From NCBI GenBank assembly GCA_039619475.1, contig CM077115.1:588963643-589027642 (forward strand): a DNA stretch of 64,000 nt, written 5' to 3'. The translations under genes and the position numbers were made by a program. Shown in pieces: positions 39,208 through 48,917 of this stretch. The stretch is from Icerya purchasi. Lineage: Eukaryota; Arthropoda; Insecta; Hemiptera; Monophlebidae. Below the pieces are notes generated by a model. It searched no databases. It was not told the origin of the DNA and saw only the letters and a list, made by a program, of their open reading frames with translations. The stretch's first letter is position 1, and each line of letters starts with the position of its first letter.

Positions 39208-39761
39208 CGGTATTTATAATATTTGTAAACTTTAAATTCTTGGATAACGCGTTTCATGTATGAATTTGTTTTTTGGGGGGGGGGGGGGCTTTGGTTAATT
39301 AAAATTTATCATCTGATGTTTCTAGTTATCATTCTTTTACTAAAACTATACGAGTATCCTGCTATCACCTATAAAATTATAGATTGTGTAATAGGTAATT
39401 TTAAAGATGTAGTTAATATTATATTGGTACAGGTTATTCGATAAAGATCAGAAGTGCAAGTTGTATAATACGAACAGGGTTTAAGAGGCAATATTCGTTT
39501 TCCTGATTTTATAGTGAATACTAAGGAATGGATTACCCTACAGAGCTTTTCAATATTCTTTATGCATTAATTTAATTATACTTAATAAATCCTTAGATAA
39601 AATGTTCCATGGTATCCTATAATTACCAACCGCATTCTTTAAATAATTGTCTGCAGCCTTGCTTTTACGTATCCCTACATGGGATGGAATTTATATAAAA
39701 CATACTGAAGAAACAGAAGTTTTCAAGTAAGAAATAGATGATTTAGTTGGAGAGAATAATA
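39208..39761. other. Right flank of the satellite, anonymous
   Basis: Unique AT-rich sequence begins immediately after the last monomer. A run of 14 G lies at 39275-39288. No gene is recognised. Confidence 0.45.
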
Positions 39762-40221
39762 TCATTTAAAATTGAATGCCATTTTTGAGAAAGACATTAA
39801 ACAGCATTTAGAGACTGACAGAATCAAAGTATTTTTAATGTTATTTGAAATTACTGCAGATGTTAAAGCTCGTGTTACTGCTGCACATTCTGCTGTATAA
39901 ATTGAAGCCAAACGAGGCAGGAAGAACGTTTTAATGACTCCTAGTTGGGGAATGACAAATGTTGTGCTCACCATTTCCTTGTCTTTTTGAGTTGTCAAAG
40001 GATATGTAAAGATAATTAGGCCATTTATTCTCAAGAATATTATTAAAGATATTATTCATCAGACGACTATTATAATAGCTACTGATACGTTCAGACCTTG
40101 ATAGATGAACTTCACCTTCTAATTCATTAAATTTGAAGTGATGTAAGAAATATTTGTTAATTATCTGATGACATTTACAAAGTCTACGAAAACTAGACCC
40201 TAAAAGACAAAAACTTAACAA
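39762..40221 (-). pseudogene. Decayed RNase H fragment of an I-like element
   Basis: The minus strand reads LPRLASIYTAECAAVTRAL, matching the Glu-containing block of I-like RNase H, preceded by TFVIPQLGVIKTFF. Upstream, in another frame, YLYISFDNSK replaces the usual FTDGSK first-Asp block, and LILSVSKCC replaces the LSDS second-Asp block. At least one frameshift and two lost catalytic positions mark it as dead. Its closest relative in the window is the RNase H at 45,213-46,523. Confidence 0.6.
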
Positions 40222-40417
40222 GGAAAACTTCTAAAGATCTAAAATTCCTTGGTACTTAAATACTAATTATTCCTCATCCGCACTTGATATTGAAATTCTA
40301 AAAAACATTGTTAATGAAGCGATACAGCCTGTAATGGAAACCTTAGAAAAAGATAGAGCAAAAAAATATTCAGAGATAATATCGGATAGTAATAAAAACA
40401 CCAGTAATTTACCTACC

Positions 40418-40500
40418 TTTTTTTTTTCCTGGTGGCGCCCATGCACCATTTTTAACTACAATGGTTATTACAGCACATGGGCCAGGGTAAAAAGGCTATT
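40418..40500 (-). mobile_element. 3'-end stub of an I-like element
   Basis: A run of ten T (40418-40427), the complement of a poly-A tail, is followed by a segment containing TTTAACTACAATGGTTATTACAG in split form: TTTAACTAC, then GGTTATTACAGCACATGG. The same segment occurs next to the tails at 12,366 and 62,003. Only about 80 bp of the element remain, so it is an extreme 5' truncation. Confidence 0.65.
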
Positions 40501-41950
40501 TATAATAATAAATAAATAAATAACTATATTTCATTTTCATTTTTTCATTAAATTAATTTACATAAACCGCAAATGCGCTTAGTTAGTGCGAGCAGCGGAA
40601 CTATTGGTCATTATACCTGGACTATAAATATGTGCAATTATTATTGAGACAGGGAAACGACAATTTTGTAGTCCAGGTTTACATAGTAATAATGTACGGT
40701 TACAACAATTATTCTTCACTAAAAGTAAAATCAACAATCATTAAAAATAAACAACTGCGAAGCTTACAAAGGCTAGTGTTTAGTGTACGAATCAACACAA
40801 CTGTTAACCAAATGAGATAAACAAGAAAATTAGAACAGGCGATGTTTACACGTTTCTACTAGCCCATGTTTACAAATATATATACTTAAACGTTAATTTC
40901 AAACTAAGTAATACTTAAGATTTTTTTGTAAATTAAAAACTACATTTACACTGAAACACACACACTCCCCGTTCCCTTGAAATTGATGGCAACCTCAAAA
41001 GTAATATGTGAACGAGAAACTCTATGTAGGTATATAACATTAAATAAAAACATCAAGAACGTAGCAATACCGTATACAATAGTGAAATGAATCTATTGGT
41101 TACATTAATAATAGAATAATAAAAAGATTATAGCAGTAGTATTATAATAGTAATTATAATAATAGTGTGTTATAAAATATTCATTATAGTCATAAGATAA
41201 CGCTAGTAGTAAAAATATCCTAATCGAAATGAACTACAAATGAAACTAATTAATGTATAGGTTTAAGTTAAATTAAATTATATTTAGATACCGTTTAATT
41301 GCGAAGTAAATGAAGTGATATATTTCGAATAAGTCGATTTTATCGCACATAAATACTTGGAAAAACAGTTGCTCTGAACCCTACTGGTATATGATAGTTT
41401 TTCTGTAGAAAAATTTGTAATGTAAATAAGGCGAAATCTAGATTCTAATTTTTTATAGTTCCTAAACGCTTTAATGTATTTTTACATTGCGAATTACGAG
41501 TGGTATTTACTACGGCAGATAATAACTTTGCAATTGTTCCAGGGGTGTAATGCCGTATTAGTGGATTAATAGTTATTTTGAACATTTATTAATTAAGAAA
41601 CTACTAAACTATATTAATAGAAGTGTATCGGGTTGTGTTATACATTAGTAATAAATTTGATTTATATTTTTGTACATCATGATAGTATGAACAGACGTGT
41701 ATTTATTTTGTTTCTATCATTAAGGTTTTTTAACTATGTGAAATACTGTAACAATTAATTTGTTAATATTAAGCTGTTGACATACGCTGTATATAATATT
41801 AGATATTCTTGAGGTAAGAGGTTATGTGTATACGAATAAAGACCTATTTCTAAACTAAAATTGTACTTGTTCTCAAATCGACATTGTAATATGAGAATTT
41901 CATTAACGTATCATACTATTTTCATTAGATTTAGTAGTGATATAATGTAT
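40501..41950. other. AT-rich sequence downstream of the CR1/Daphne-like ORF2
   Basis: No gene is recognised. Part of it must be the 3' untranslated region of the minus-strand element whose ORF2 ends at 41951, but no poly-A or short repeat tail clearly marks its end. Short TAAA-type repeats lie near 40505-40525. Confidence 0.4.
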
Positions 41951-44728
41951 TCAAATTTTTCGCTTATATTTGTAATTTTTAAGCTTATTTTTTAGCGTTT
42001 CTGGTAGTGTATTAAAAAGCTTAGCCTCAATGTATCTCGCTTGCGTTCTACTGTGAAATTTAATGTAAAAAGGTAGTTCTGCTTTCTCTTGCTGTGATGC
42101 CCTAGTTATTCCAGACTTAAATGGTATATTGAACTTTTCTTTATTTTTTAGCACATACAATAATAAGTTCGTAATATAAAGATCCTCGACATTTACTAAA
42201 CTGCTATTAGTGATGGAGTGTATTCCAGAACTAATCGTTTTACTTAAAGATTTTTGTAAAGAAATTATCGGCGTAAGATGATATTTAGCCGCACCACCCC
42301 AATGTATAATACCATAAGCTAATGCCGATTGATAAAGTGCAAGATATATCGTACGGAGTTGTTTCTTACTGAAATGTTGTTTTAAATAATAAAATAGGTA
42401 GTTCAATTTCCTTAATTTTGCCGATAGGTAATGTAGATGTCTATTCCATAATAATTTGCAATCTAAGTATACCCCAAAATATTTTACATCATACACTCGG
42501 TCCATAATAATATTATCCTCCCATTCTATTTTTATTTGGTCCCATCTGTGCTGTGGAAGATTGCTGTATATTAAATATTTTGTTTTTTTAACATTTAACT
42601 GTAACTTATTGTTATACATCCAATTACGTACTCTGCTTACATCGTTTTGAATTTGACATTGTAGTAAATTTACAAATCGTGAACTTGCAATCAAGACAGT
42701 ATCATCCGCATAGGTGTATATTTTCCCTGATATATTTAAATTACATAAGTCATTTATATATATTAAAAATAAAATGGGTCCCAAAATGCTACCCTGTGGT
42801 CCGCCGTATTCTTGTATTAAACTATCGCTAAGAGTTTTATTTATTTTTGTGACAATTTTCCTATTTGTTAAGTAAGAATGGAACCAACTATACATAAAAC
42901 CGCGGAAACCGCAAGCGTGTAATTTCTTTAAAAGTATATTGTGCTCAACTGTGTCGAACGCTTTGCATAAGTCTAAATATACTGCAGCAACGGAACACCC
43001 ATACTCTAATTTTTCGGAAATTGTTGTTATGTGATTAAACAAGGCGTCGTCAGTGCATTTGTTTTGTAAGAAACCGTATTGATTTTCACTGAAATAATCT
43101 TGTTTATTTAGATATTCTGAAATCTTTATTTTTATGCACTTTTCGAAAATTTTTGAGAAAGATGATAATAAACATATCGGTCTATAATTAGCGATGTCAG
43201 TAACATTGCCGCTTTTAAATACCGGTGTTATTATTCCGATTTTTAAAATGTCAGGAAAAGTACCCATCATAATGGATTCATTAAATAAATACATTAAAGG
43301 TTTAATGAAGAATTCTATATTTTCCTTTATAAGTATTATTGAGATTTCATCAAAGCCATATGAATTCTTATTCGGGAGTGACAATATAGCAGTTCTAATG
43401 TCGTGCATAGTGAAATTTATAAACCCAAACGAGCTACTACAATAATTAGGCGTGAAGAAACTGTTCGGATCGGAAACCAAACTAGTTTTAATAGATTTAA
43501 TTATATTTACGAAGTAGTTGTTAAAATGGTTAGCTATAATATACTCGTTTTCACGTACTGTTATTAATTCGCTATTGACAGAAATTTCTTGTAAGATTGG
43601 TTTTTTGTTACCTATTACCTTTTTGATAAGAGCCCAGTATTGTTTAGGATTATAACTGTAGTGATGTAATTTATTTGAGTAATATTCTTTTTTCGCAACT
43701 CTAGCTAATTTTTGCAATTTTTTAGAAACAAATTTAAATTGACGTAGTATATTGTCATTTGTGGGATACTGCTTGACTTGATTATATAATGAGTTTTTTT
43801 CCCATGATAACTCCATTACCTCGTTAGTGACCCATTCTGTTCTTTTCCGGCAAGATTTATTGTGTTTACATATCCTTTTAGAACGATCTAACGCACTTTT
43901 AACCATTGATATAAATGTCGCGATCTTCTCGTCTATAGACTGTGATTCAGTGTAAAGTACTTGCAATTTGCACTGCTTTAGGTTGTTTTTCAGCAACAAC
44001 TTATCAACAACAGTATATGCTTGCTCACTACCATTTAGATGAGGGTTGGAAACTGTATTAATATTAATATGTAGCATAGAGTGGTCGGAGAAATTGCATG
44101 GTAAAATTTGGACACTGGCATTCAACGGCGTATTGTGATTTATAATACCACGGACAAAAACGTGATCCAAACAAGATGAATACCTATCTTTTTCCCTGCT
44201 ATATGTAGGATGGTTATGCATACTTTTAAATCCGTGCGAACTGAGCAAGTTTAGATAATTCGTACTTTTCAAATTATCAAGTAGATTTATATTTATGTCT
44301 CCTGTAATTAGTGCAACTCGATTTAACGTACCTATAACCTCATTGAGCTCTAAGAGAAATTCTGATTGTTGGGAATCGCAAAAACGGTAAATTCCTACGA
44401 CCGAGAGAATACAACTATTGTATAATTTAATGTTTACACATACTATGTTTCCAGTGGAAATTTTTTTACATTCAATATTTGAAATTTTTAAGCTCTTTTT
44501 AATGTAAACTGATATACTCCCCGAGCGTTTATGTATTCTACAATCTGCACGAACTGTGTATCCCAGAATATCATAGCGAGTAACCTCCTCATCGGTTAAC
44601 CAGGTTTCGGATAAGATTAACAGATCGTATTCCCGATCACACTCATTCAACAGTAATATCAGTTCGTTGAAATGAGCTCTTAAGTTTCGTACATTAAGTG
44701 ATAAAATATTTAAACTGTTAGAAGCCAT
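41951..44728 (-). CDS. Intact endonuclease-reverse transcriptase ORF2, CR1/Daphne-like
   Basis: This 925-residue protein would nick genomic DNA and reverse-transcribe the element RNA at the nick. The apurinic-type endonuclease fills residues 1-225: SLNVRN near 10-15, LSETWL with Glu41, ITGDIN with GDIN at 143-146, and FSDH at 213-216. The reverse transcriptase spans about 440-720: ANYRPICLLSS (513-523), ENQYGF, AVYLDLCKAFD with Asp586, GGPQGSILGP (642-651; the usual Val is Gly) and YTYADDTVLI with the catalytic Asp pair at 675-676. There are no internal stops or frameshifts. The start MASNSL at 44728 is within the normal range for the family. Its ORF1 partner lies upstream at 48,918-49,766 but is now separated by later insertions. 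The coding sequence is AT-rich. The exact clade (CR1, Daphne, L2) is not certain. Confidence 0.9.
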   Translation of the reverse strand: MASNSLNILSLNVRNLRAHFNELILLLNECDREYDLLILSETWLTDEEVTRYDILGYTVRADCRIHKRSGSISVYIKKSLKISNIECKKISTGNIVCVNIKLYNSCILSVVGIYRFCDSQQSEFLLELNEVIGTLNRVALITGDININLLDNLKSTNYLNLLSSHGFKSMHNHPTYSREKDRYSSCLDHVFVRGIINHNTPLNASVQILPCNFSDHSMLHININTVSNPHLNGSEQAYTVVDKLLLKNNLKQCKLQVLYTESQSIDEKIATFISMVKSALDRSKRICKHNKSCRKRTEWVTNEVMELSWEKNSLYNQVKQYPTNDNILRQFKFVSKKLQKLARVAKKEYYSNKLHHYSYNPKQYWALIKKVIGNKKPILQEISVNSELITVRENEYIIANHFNNYFVNIIKSIKTSLVSDPNSFFTPNYCSSSFGFINFTMHDIRTAILSLPNKNSYGFDEISIILIKENIEFFIKPLMYLFNESIMMGTFPDILKIGIITPVFKSGNVTDIANYRPICLLSSFSKIFEKCIKIKISEYLNKQDYFSENQYGFLQNKCTDDALFNHITTISEKLEYGCSVAAVYLDLCKAFDTVEHNILLKKLHACGFRGFMYSWFHSYLTNRKIVTKINKTLSDSLIQEYGGPQGSILGPILFLIYINDLCNLNISGKIYTYADDTVLIASSRFVNLLQCQIQNDVSRVRNWMYNNKLQLNVKKTKYLIYSNLPQHRWDQIKIEWEDNIIMDRVYDVKYFGVYLDCKLLWNRHLHYLSAKLRKLNYLFYYLKQHFSKKQLRTIYLALYQSALAYGIIHWGGAAKYHLTPIISLQKSLSKTISSGIHSITNSSLVNVEDLYITNLLLYVLKNKEKFNIPFKSGITRASQQEKAELPFYIKFHSRTQARYIEAKLFNTLPETLKNKLKNYKYKRKI

Positions 44729-45208
44729 ATGAGTGTTTTTGAGTTATATGTAATGGTAAAATTTAGCTAGTTGATTATTATATCCATTACAGCAAACTAT
44801 AATGGAGGGAAAAATTCTTAAATTACTTAAATTGTAAAATCGTATTTTATGATTCATCATTTTTGAGTAGTTTAGATCATTATCTTATTTATTTTTGTTA
44901 AAGACAAGTGGCCGGGAAAAGATTTTTTTTTTTTTTTTTTTTTTGTTTTTGAGGAGCAGCGATATTTAATGTTGTATAGATATCGTTTTCGGATAATGTA
45001 CTAGCGAAATTATTAGTTATAATATATTAATCTAAAATAGAATATGATAATCGTAGTATATAGATGTGCATATGCATGGTTATAGCTATCGTGCCGTGGG
45101 ATAACTATTGCACGGGTATTATTAAAAAGTTTAATTAAAAACATAATTATTATTGAGAAGGTAAATAACTTTATACAGTAATACAATAATTTAAATAGTT
45201 GATATAAG
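44698..45208. repeat. 511-bp direct repeat, left copy
   Basis: It begins GTGATAAAATATTTAAACTG and ends GTTGATATAAG. The same 511 bp recur after the I-like insertion as 47218-47411 plus 48224-48540, interrupted only by the Penelope-like element. By eye the two copies differ at one base (GAAGCC against GAAGTC), and even the run of 22 T is the same length. The repeat includes the first ten codons of ORF2 and upstream spacer. Confidence 0.93.
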
Positions 45209-45212
45209 ACAG

Positions 45213-46523
45213 AATATCGGACTTAGACTTATAACAGGAAATGTTCGATCCGCTCCAGTAGCGGGTCTTGAAGCGGAGACGAAGATTGCCCCACTACAGT
45301 TAAGAAGAAATATGTTGGCGGATAGATTTTTATTAAAGTACTGTAATTATAGTTATCCGCATCTGCTTAATATTACTTATAGTATTAGTAATAACTGGAG
45401 ATTTCTTTCCTCTAAACTACCGTTATTATCAGCCAGAATTCCTCAATACTATAAATATTGTCCGGCCCTAATTCCTAAATATCCATCTAAATATTTCAGA
45501 ATTCCATACGAAATTAACCTTATTAACTTAAACATTAATACAACATTATTTGACAATATTAGACATAATCAGAATACTCTTCTCGGTCGGGAAGCAGATC
45601 TTACTACCGCATTAGAGACAGCATTTTCGGGATATTCCAAAATCTTCACTGATGGCTTCAAATCCGGTCAGAATTCCGATCCTGTTGGTGCTGCCTTTGT
45701 TGTTGACGAAGTTACTGTACAAAAATTCAAACTCCCACCTTTGGCATCTATCTTCTCAGCCGAGCTGTTGGCAATTGCCAAGGCCTGCGACTATATACTT
45801 AATGTACTTGGTAGCAGGGGCACATATGTTATATGCAGCGACAGCCTTAGCTCCCTTTTAGCGCTACAAAATTGCCTCTTTAAACCCAACTATCATCCCA
45901 CTGTTTGGGAGATAAGAGAGAAATGTTCGATTATCATTTTACAGGGCGGTGTTGTGGAGTTTTGTTGGGTTCCAAGTCATGCGGGGATAGAACTAAATGA
46001 GGTGGCCGATAGGGCCGCCAAGGATGCGCCTTCAATGGGCATTGAATTTCCTTTTATTCCAGCTGGTGATTTAAATTCTGTAATTAACCGCAATCATTAT
46101 ACGTCCTGGAATAAGCATTGGCGATTGGCCAGGAAGGGTTCATACTTTAATATCGTTCAACCTTTTATTCCGACACACCCATGGTATCTCCACGTGTCAA
46201 TTTCAATGCCTCCTCATCTCCTCCGCAGATATGTTACTATATTGTGTAGACTGCATATGGGGCATTCTCGTGTGTCACATAATTTTATGCATGCTGATAA
46301 CCAGCGACAATGCAATAACCATTCGTCTGTTAACTTTTTGGAGGACATAAATCATCTTTTGTTTAATTGCGAGAAATTTGAAGGCAGTAGACATACTTTT
46401 TTTAATAAATTGATATCCCTCGGAAGGTATCCACCGTATTCCTTGCATCATTTGCTAGGATGCGGAGAGAAGGCTCAATTTTTGATTTTTAAGTTTATTT
46501 TTCAAAACAAGATTGTTATTTAA
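45213..46523 (+). pseudogene. I-like ORF2 C-terminus with intact RNase H domain
   Basis: The frame enters from the truncation as NIGLRLITGNVRSAPVAGLE, well before the first Met at 45312, and stays open to 46523. RNase H residues are all present: FTDGFKSG (first Asp), IFSAELLAI (Glu), CSDSLSSLLAL (second Asp) and WVPSHAGIELNEVADRAAK (last Asp). The tail has CRLHMGHSRVSHNFM followed by a C..H..C zinc-type stretch ending LLFNCEKF. The missing endonuclease and reverse transcriptase make it a truncated copy even though the remaining frame is unbroken, which argues for a recent insertion. It differs from the GNERVN copies elsewhere in the window. Confidence 0.85.
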
Positions 46524-47014
46524 CTTATTTGTATGGAGGACTATTTTATTTTTTATTTTTTTATTTATTTTTTTTATTTTTTATTTATTTATTTTTTTTT
46601 TTCCTTCGCTCCCGGAGTTTGTTTATCCTTACTATTCACAAGTATTTATAATAATAGTTCTGTCAAGTGCGTCCTATATTAATTGAATTCAACCAGAAGA
46701 TATGATCATCGCCGACCACTAAGATATGGTGCAATTTGTACCATCTTAATCTAACGAGCAAAATATTATGGCTGTTCATTTGAGTCTGGAATTTCAAGTT
46801 CCCGGGTACTGACCAGAACAGTCAGGTTATTGATAAATGATTCCAGGCAAACAGGCTGTGGGTAATGTTAATTCATTTACGGCCATAGTTGTCCAGAAAT
46901 TCAAAAAAAAAAATATATTTATCTTGCTCAGTTGGTCCGGATAAATGGCTGGTGAATTGTCCTTGTCATTAGATTTTCATTTGCTCATTTTTCCAATACG
47001 TTTTTCTTTATTCG

Positions 47015-47017
<3 letters not shown>

Positions 47018-47045
<28 letters not shown>

Positions 47046-47123
47046 GAAGAAGAAGAAAAAAGGGAAAAAAAGGGAAAAAAAGGGAAAAAAAGAGAGAAAA
47101 AGAAGAGGAGAAGAGAAGAGAAG
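47018..47123 (+). repeat. 106-bp homopurine tract
   Basis: An uninterrupted run of A and G: about 28 A, then AAG repeats, then four units of AGGGAAAAAA type, then GA-rich sequence. It lies in the 3' untranslated part of the I-like insertion, before its final poly-A run. Confidence 0.9.
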
Positions 47124-47217
47124 TGGAATAATTTAAACTTATTTTGATATGGAAGTGGCCAAATGGTAAGCTACTTAGCCGCCAGGCCTAAAAAAAAAAA
47201 AAAAAAAAAAAAAAAAA

Positions 47218-47411
47218 GTGATAAAATATTTAAACTGTTAGAAGTCATATGAGTGTTTTTGAGTTATATGTAATGGTAAAATTTAGCTAGTTGATTATTA
47301 TATCCATTACAGCAAACTATAATGGAGGGAAAAATTCTTAAATTACTTAAATTGTAAAATCGTATTTTATGATTCATCATTTTTGAGTAGTTTAGATCAT
47401 TATCTTATTTA
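47218..47411. repeat. 511-bp direct repeat, right copy, first part
   Basis: It matches 44698-44891 base for base except one substitution. Its last 13 bases (47399-47411) are the left target-site duplication of the Penelope-like element. Confidence 0.93.
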
Positions 47412-47472
47412 TAATAAAATAAACTTTAATAACAAACAATATAGATCAATAAATTAGATAAATACCTATTTA

Positions 47473-47502
47473 GAAACGTTTTCGGGCATAACCCATCATC
47501 AG
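47473..47502 (-). ncRNA. Hammerhead-type ribozyme motif in Penelope-like element
   Basis: On the minus strand CTGATGA (47502-47496) is followed by one unpaired T, a GGG/CCC helix II with a short loop, and then GAAAACGTTT. In the hammerhead scheme AACGTT is a palindromic stem III and the T after it is the cleavage-site base. The flanking TTAG and CTAA pair as a 4-bp stem I. Penelope-like elements are known to carry such motifs with minimal stem III. Activity cannot be judged from sequence alone. Confidence 0.65.
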
Positions 47503-47673
47503 CTAACACTAACTTAAAGGAAACTTAAAACATACTGAAGTGAATATAGGGAATACATGTGTATATATGTATAGTAGATGTAAAGAGGAATAAACATGGC
47601 AGGTATAAAAATCTATAGGTTGAAAATGCTAATAATTAATATAAAATATAAAATAAAACAAGAAGACAAAAAG

Positions 47674-48201
47674 TTAAATTTTTATATTAAACAGTGGATT
47701 ATTATTATTAGGTGTTTGGTCATTTAAAATATTATTTTTATATTTATTTATATAATAATTTTCTGCAATGTTCATATTATTACCTTTGTGATAAGTGGCC
47801 AGGATGGTTACAGTATTTTCTATTGCATTAGGTTTATGTTTATTTTTAATTAGATGTTCTGCATAGGTTGATTTTTCTATTTCATTATTATTAAATGCTT
47901 TTATATGTTCTTTATATCTGCAATTGATTTTTCGCCCTGTTTGACCAATGTATGATTTCTCACAATCAGTACAATTTATTTTATATATACCGCTATTTTC
48001 GTAAATATTATTATTTTTTAAATTTAAGGTGTTTATTTTATATTTTAAATTATTTTTAGTTTTGAATGCTACATTTAAACCTTGTTTTTTGAATAAATTG
48101 GTTAATTTGTATATGTTATTGTTTATAAATGTGAATGTTATCCATCCTTTATTGTTAGTAGCATTATTGACTCTTAATTTTTGTATATATTTTGATTTTG
48201 C
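47674..48201 (-). pseudogene. Penelope-like ORF C-terminus with GIY-YIG endonuclease
   Basis: An open frame of 175 codons without a start codon, entered from the truncation. Key motifs are SGIYKINCTDC and SYIGQTGRKINCRYKEH (the GIY and YIG signatures at 47991-47983 and 47952-47944), then AEHLIKNKHKP and an ENYYINKYKN block. This nuclease cuts the target DNA during Penelope-type retrotransposition. The Cys pair between GIY and YIG is typical of Penelope GIY-YIG domains. It ends at a TAA at 47674-47676 with no lesions, so the piece is young although incomplete. Confidence 0.85.
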
Positions 48202-48223
48202 CTACATTTAATTATCTTATTTA

Positions 48224-48540
48224 TTTTTGTTAAAGACAAGTGGCCGGGAAAAGATTTTTTTTTTTTTTTTTTTTTTGTTTTTGAGGAGCAGCGATATTTA
48301 ATGTTGTATAGATATCGTTTTCGGATAATGTACTAGCGAAATTATTAGTTATAATATATTAATCTAAAATAGAATATGATAATCGTAGTATATAGATGTG
48401 CATATGCATGGTTATAGCTATCGTGCCGTGGGATAACTATTGCACGGGTATTATTAAAAAGTTTAATTAAAAACATAATTATTATTGAGAAGGTAAATAA
48501 CTTTATACAGTAATACAATAATTTAAATAGTTGATATAAG
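48224..48540. repeat. 511-bp direct repeat, right copy, second part
   Basis: Matches 44892-45208 with no difference that I can see. It ends GTTGATATAAG, where the left copy switches to the I-like insertion and this copy continues into the spacer leading to ORF1. Confidence 0.93.
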
Positions 48541-48917
48541 GTATTTGATATCGAGATGAGTGGAAGTAACAGAAAAGAACAATAAAGGAAAAATAGAGTA
48601 AGTAATATAGGAATTTAAAATATAATGATTGACAGAATATGAATATGAGGATAAAATATTAGAAATCTAAAATTAAGCTGATGTATAAACCTAAGTATTA
48701 CCTTTGAAGTCGCCAGCTTTTCAACCCCGACAAAGTTAAAACTACTAGCTGTAGAACCAAATTTAGCTTGTAGACAGAATTGAGGTATACAGATAAAGAG
48801 GGAAATATACAAATATTTACAAAATACTCGTAATAGTATACAAGAATCTAATAATACGACGTAAAAAGGAAAATGAAAATAATAATGATTCAAAAAATAG
48901 ATCAGCCTGTGAACTAG
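48541..48917. other. Spacer between ORF1 and ORF2 of the CR1/Daphne-like element
   Basis: AT-rich sequence without a meaningful frame. Removing the later insertions, the original distance from the ORF1 stop to the ORF2 start is roughly 860 bp, long for this type of element. Confidence 0.5.

Larger units (their letters stand above)
45209..47217 (+). mobile_element. I-like retrotransposon insertion, 5' truncated
   Basis: A plus-strand copy that starts abruptly inside ORF2 at 45209 and ends with a poly-A run at 47190-47217. It keeps the end of the reverse transcriptase region, the RNase H domain, the C-terminal tail and a 3' untranslated region. It lies exactly between the two 511-bp direct repeats, so it is the insertion associated with that duplication. 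Confidence 0.85.
47412..48210 (-). mobile_element. Penelope-like element, 5' truncated
   Basis: A 799-bp insertion flanked by a perfect 13-bp target-site duplication ATTATCTTATTTA (47399-47411 and 48211-48223). Read on the minus strand it holds the C-terminal GIY-YIG endonuclease part of the single ORF, then a 3' region with a hammerhead-type motif. It splits the right copy of the 511-bp repeat, so it arrived after the duplication. The reverse transcriptase part is missing. Confidence 0.88.

Noticed and set aside
44698..48540. The 511-bp direct repeats as LTRs of a retrovirus-like element
   Set aside because: The interior is a 5'-truncated I-like element with a poly-A tail, with no gag-pol of LTR type, and the repeats contain part of a CR1/Daphne-like ORF2 start.
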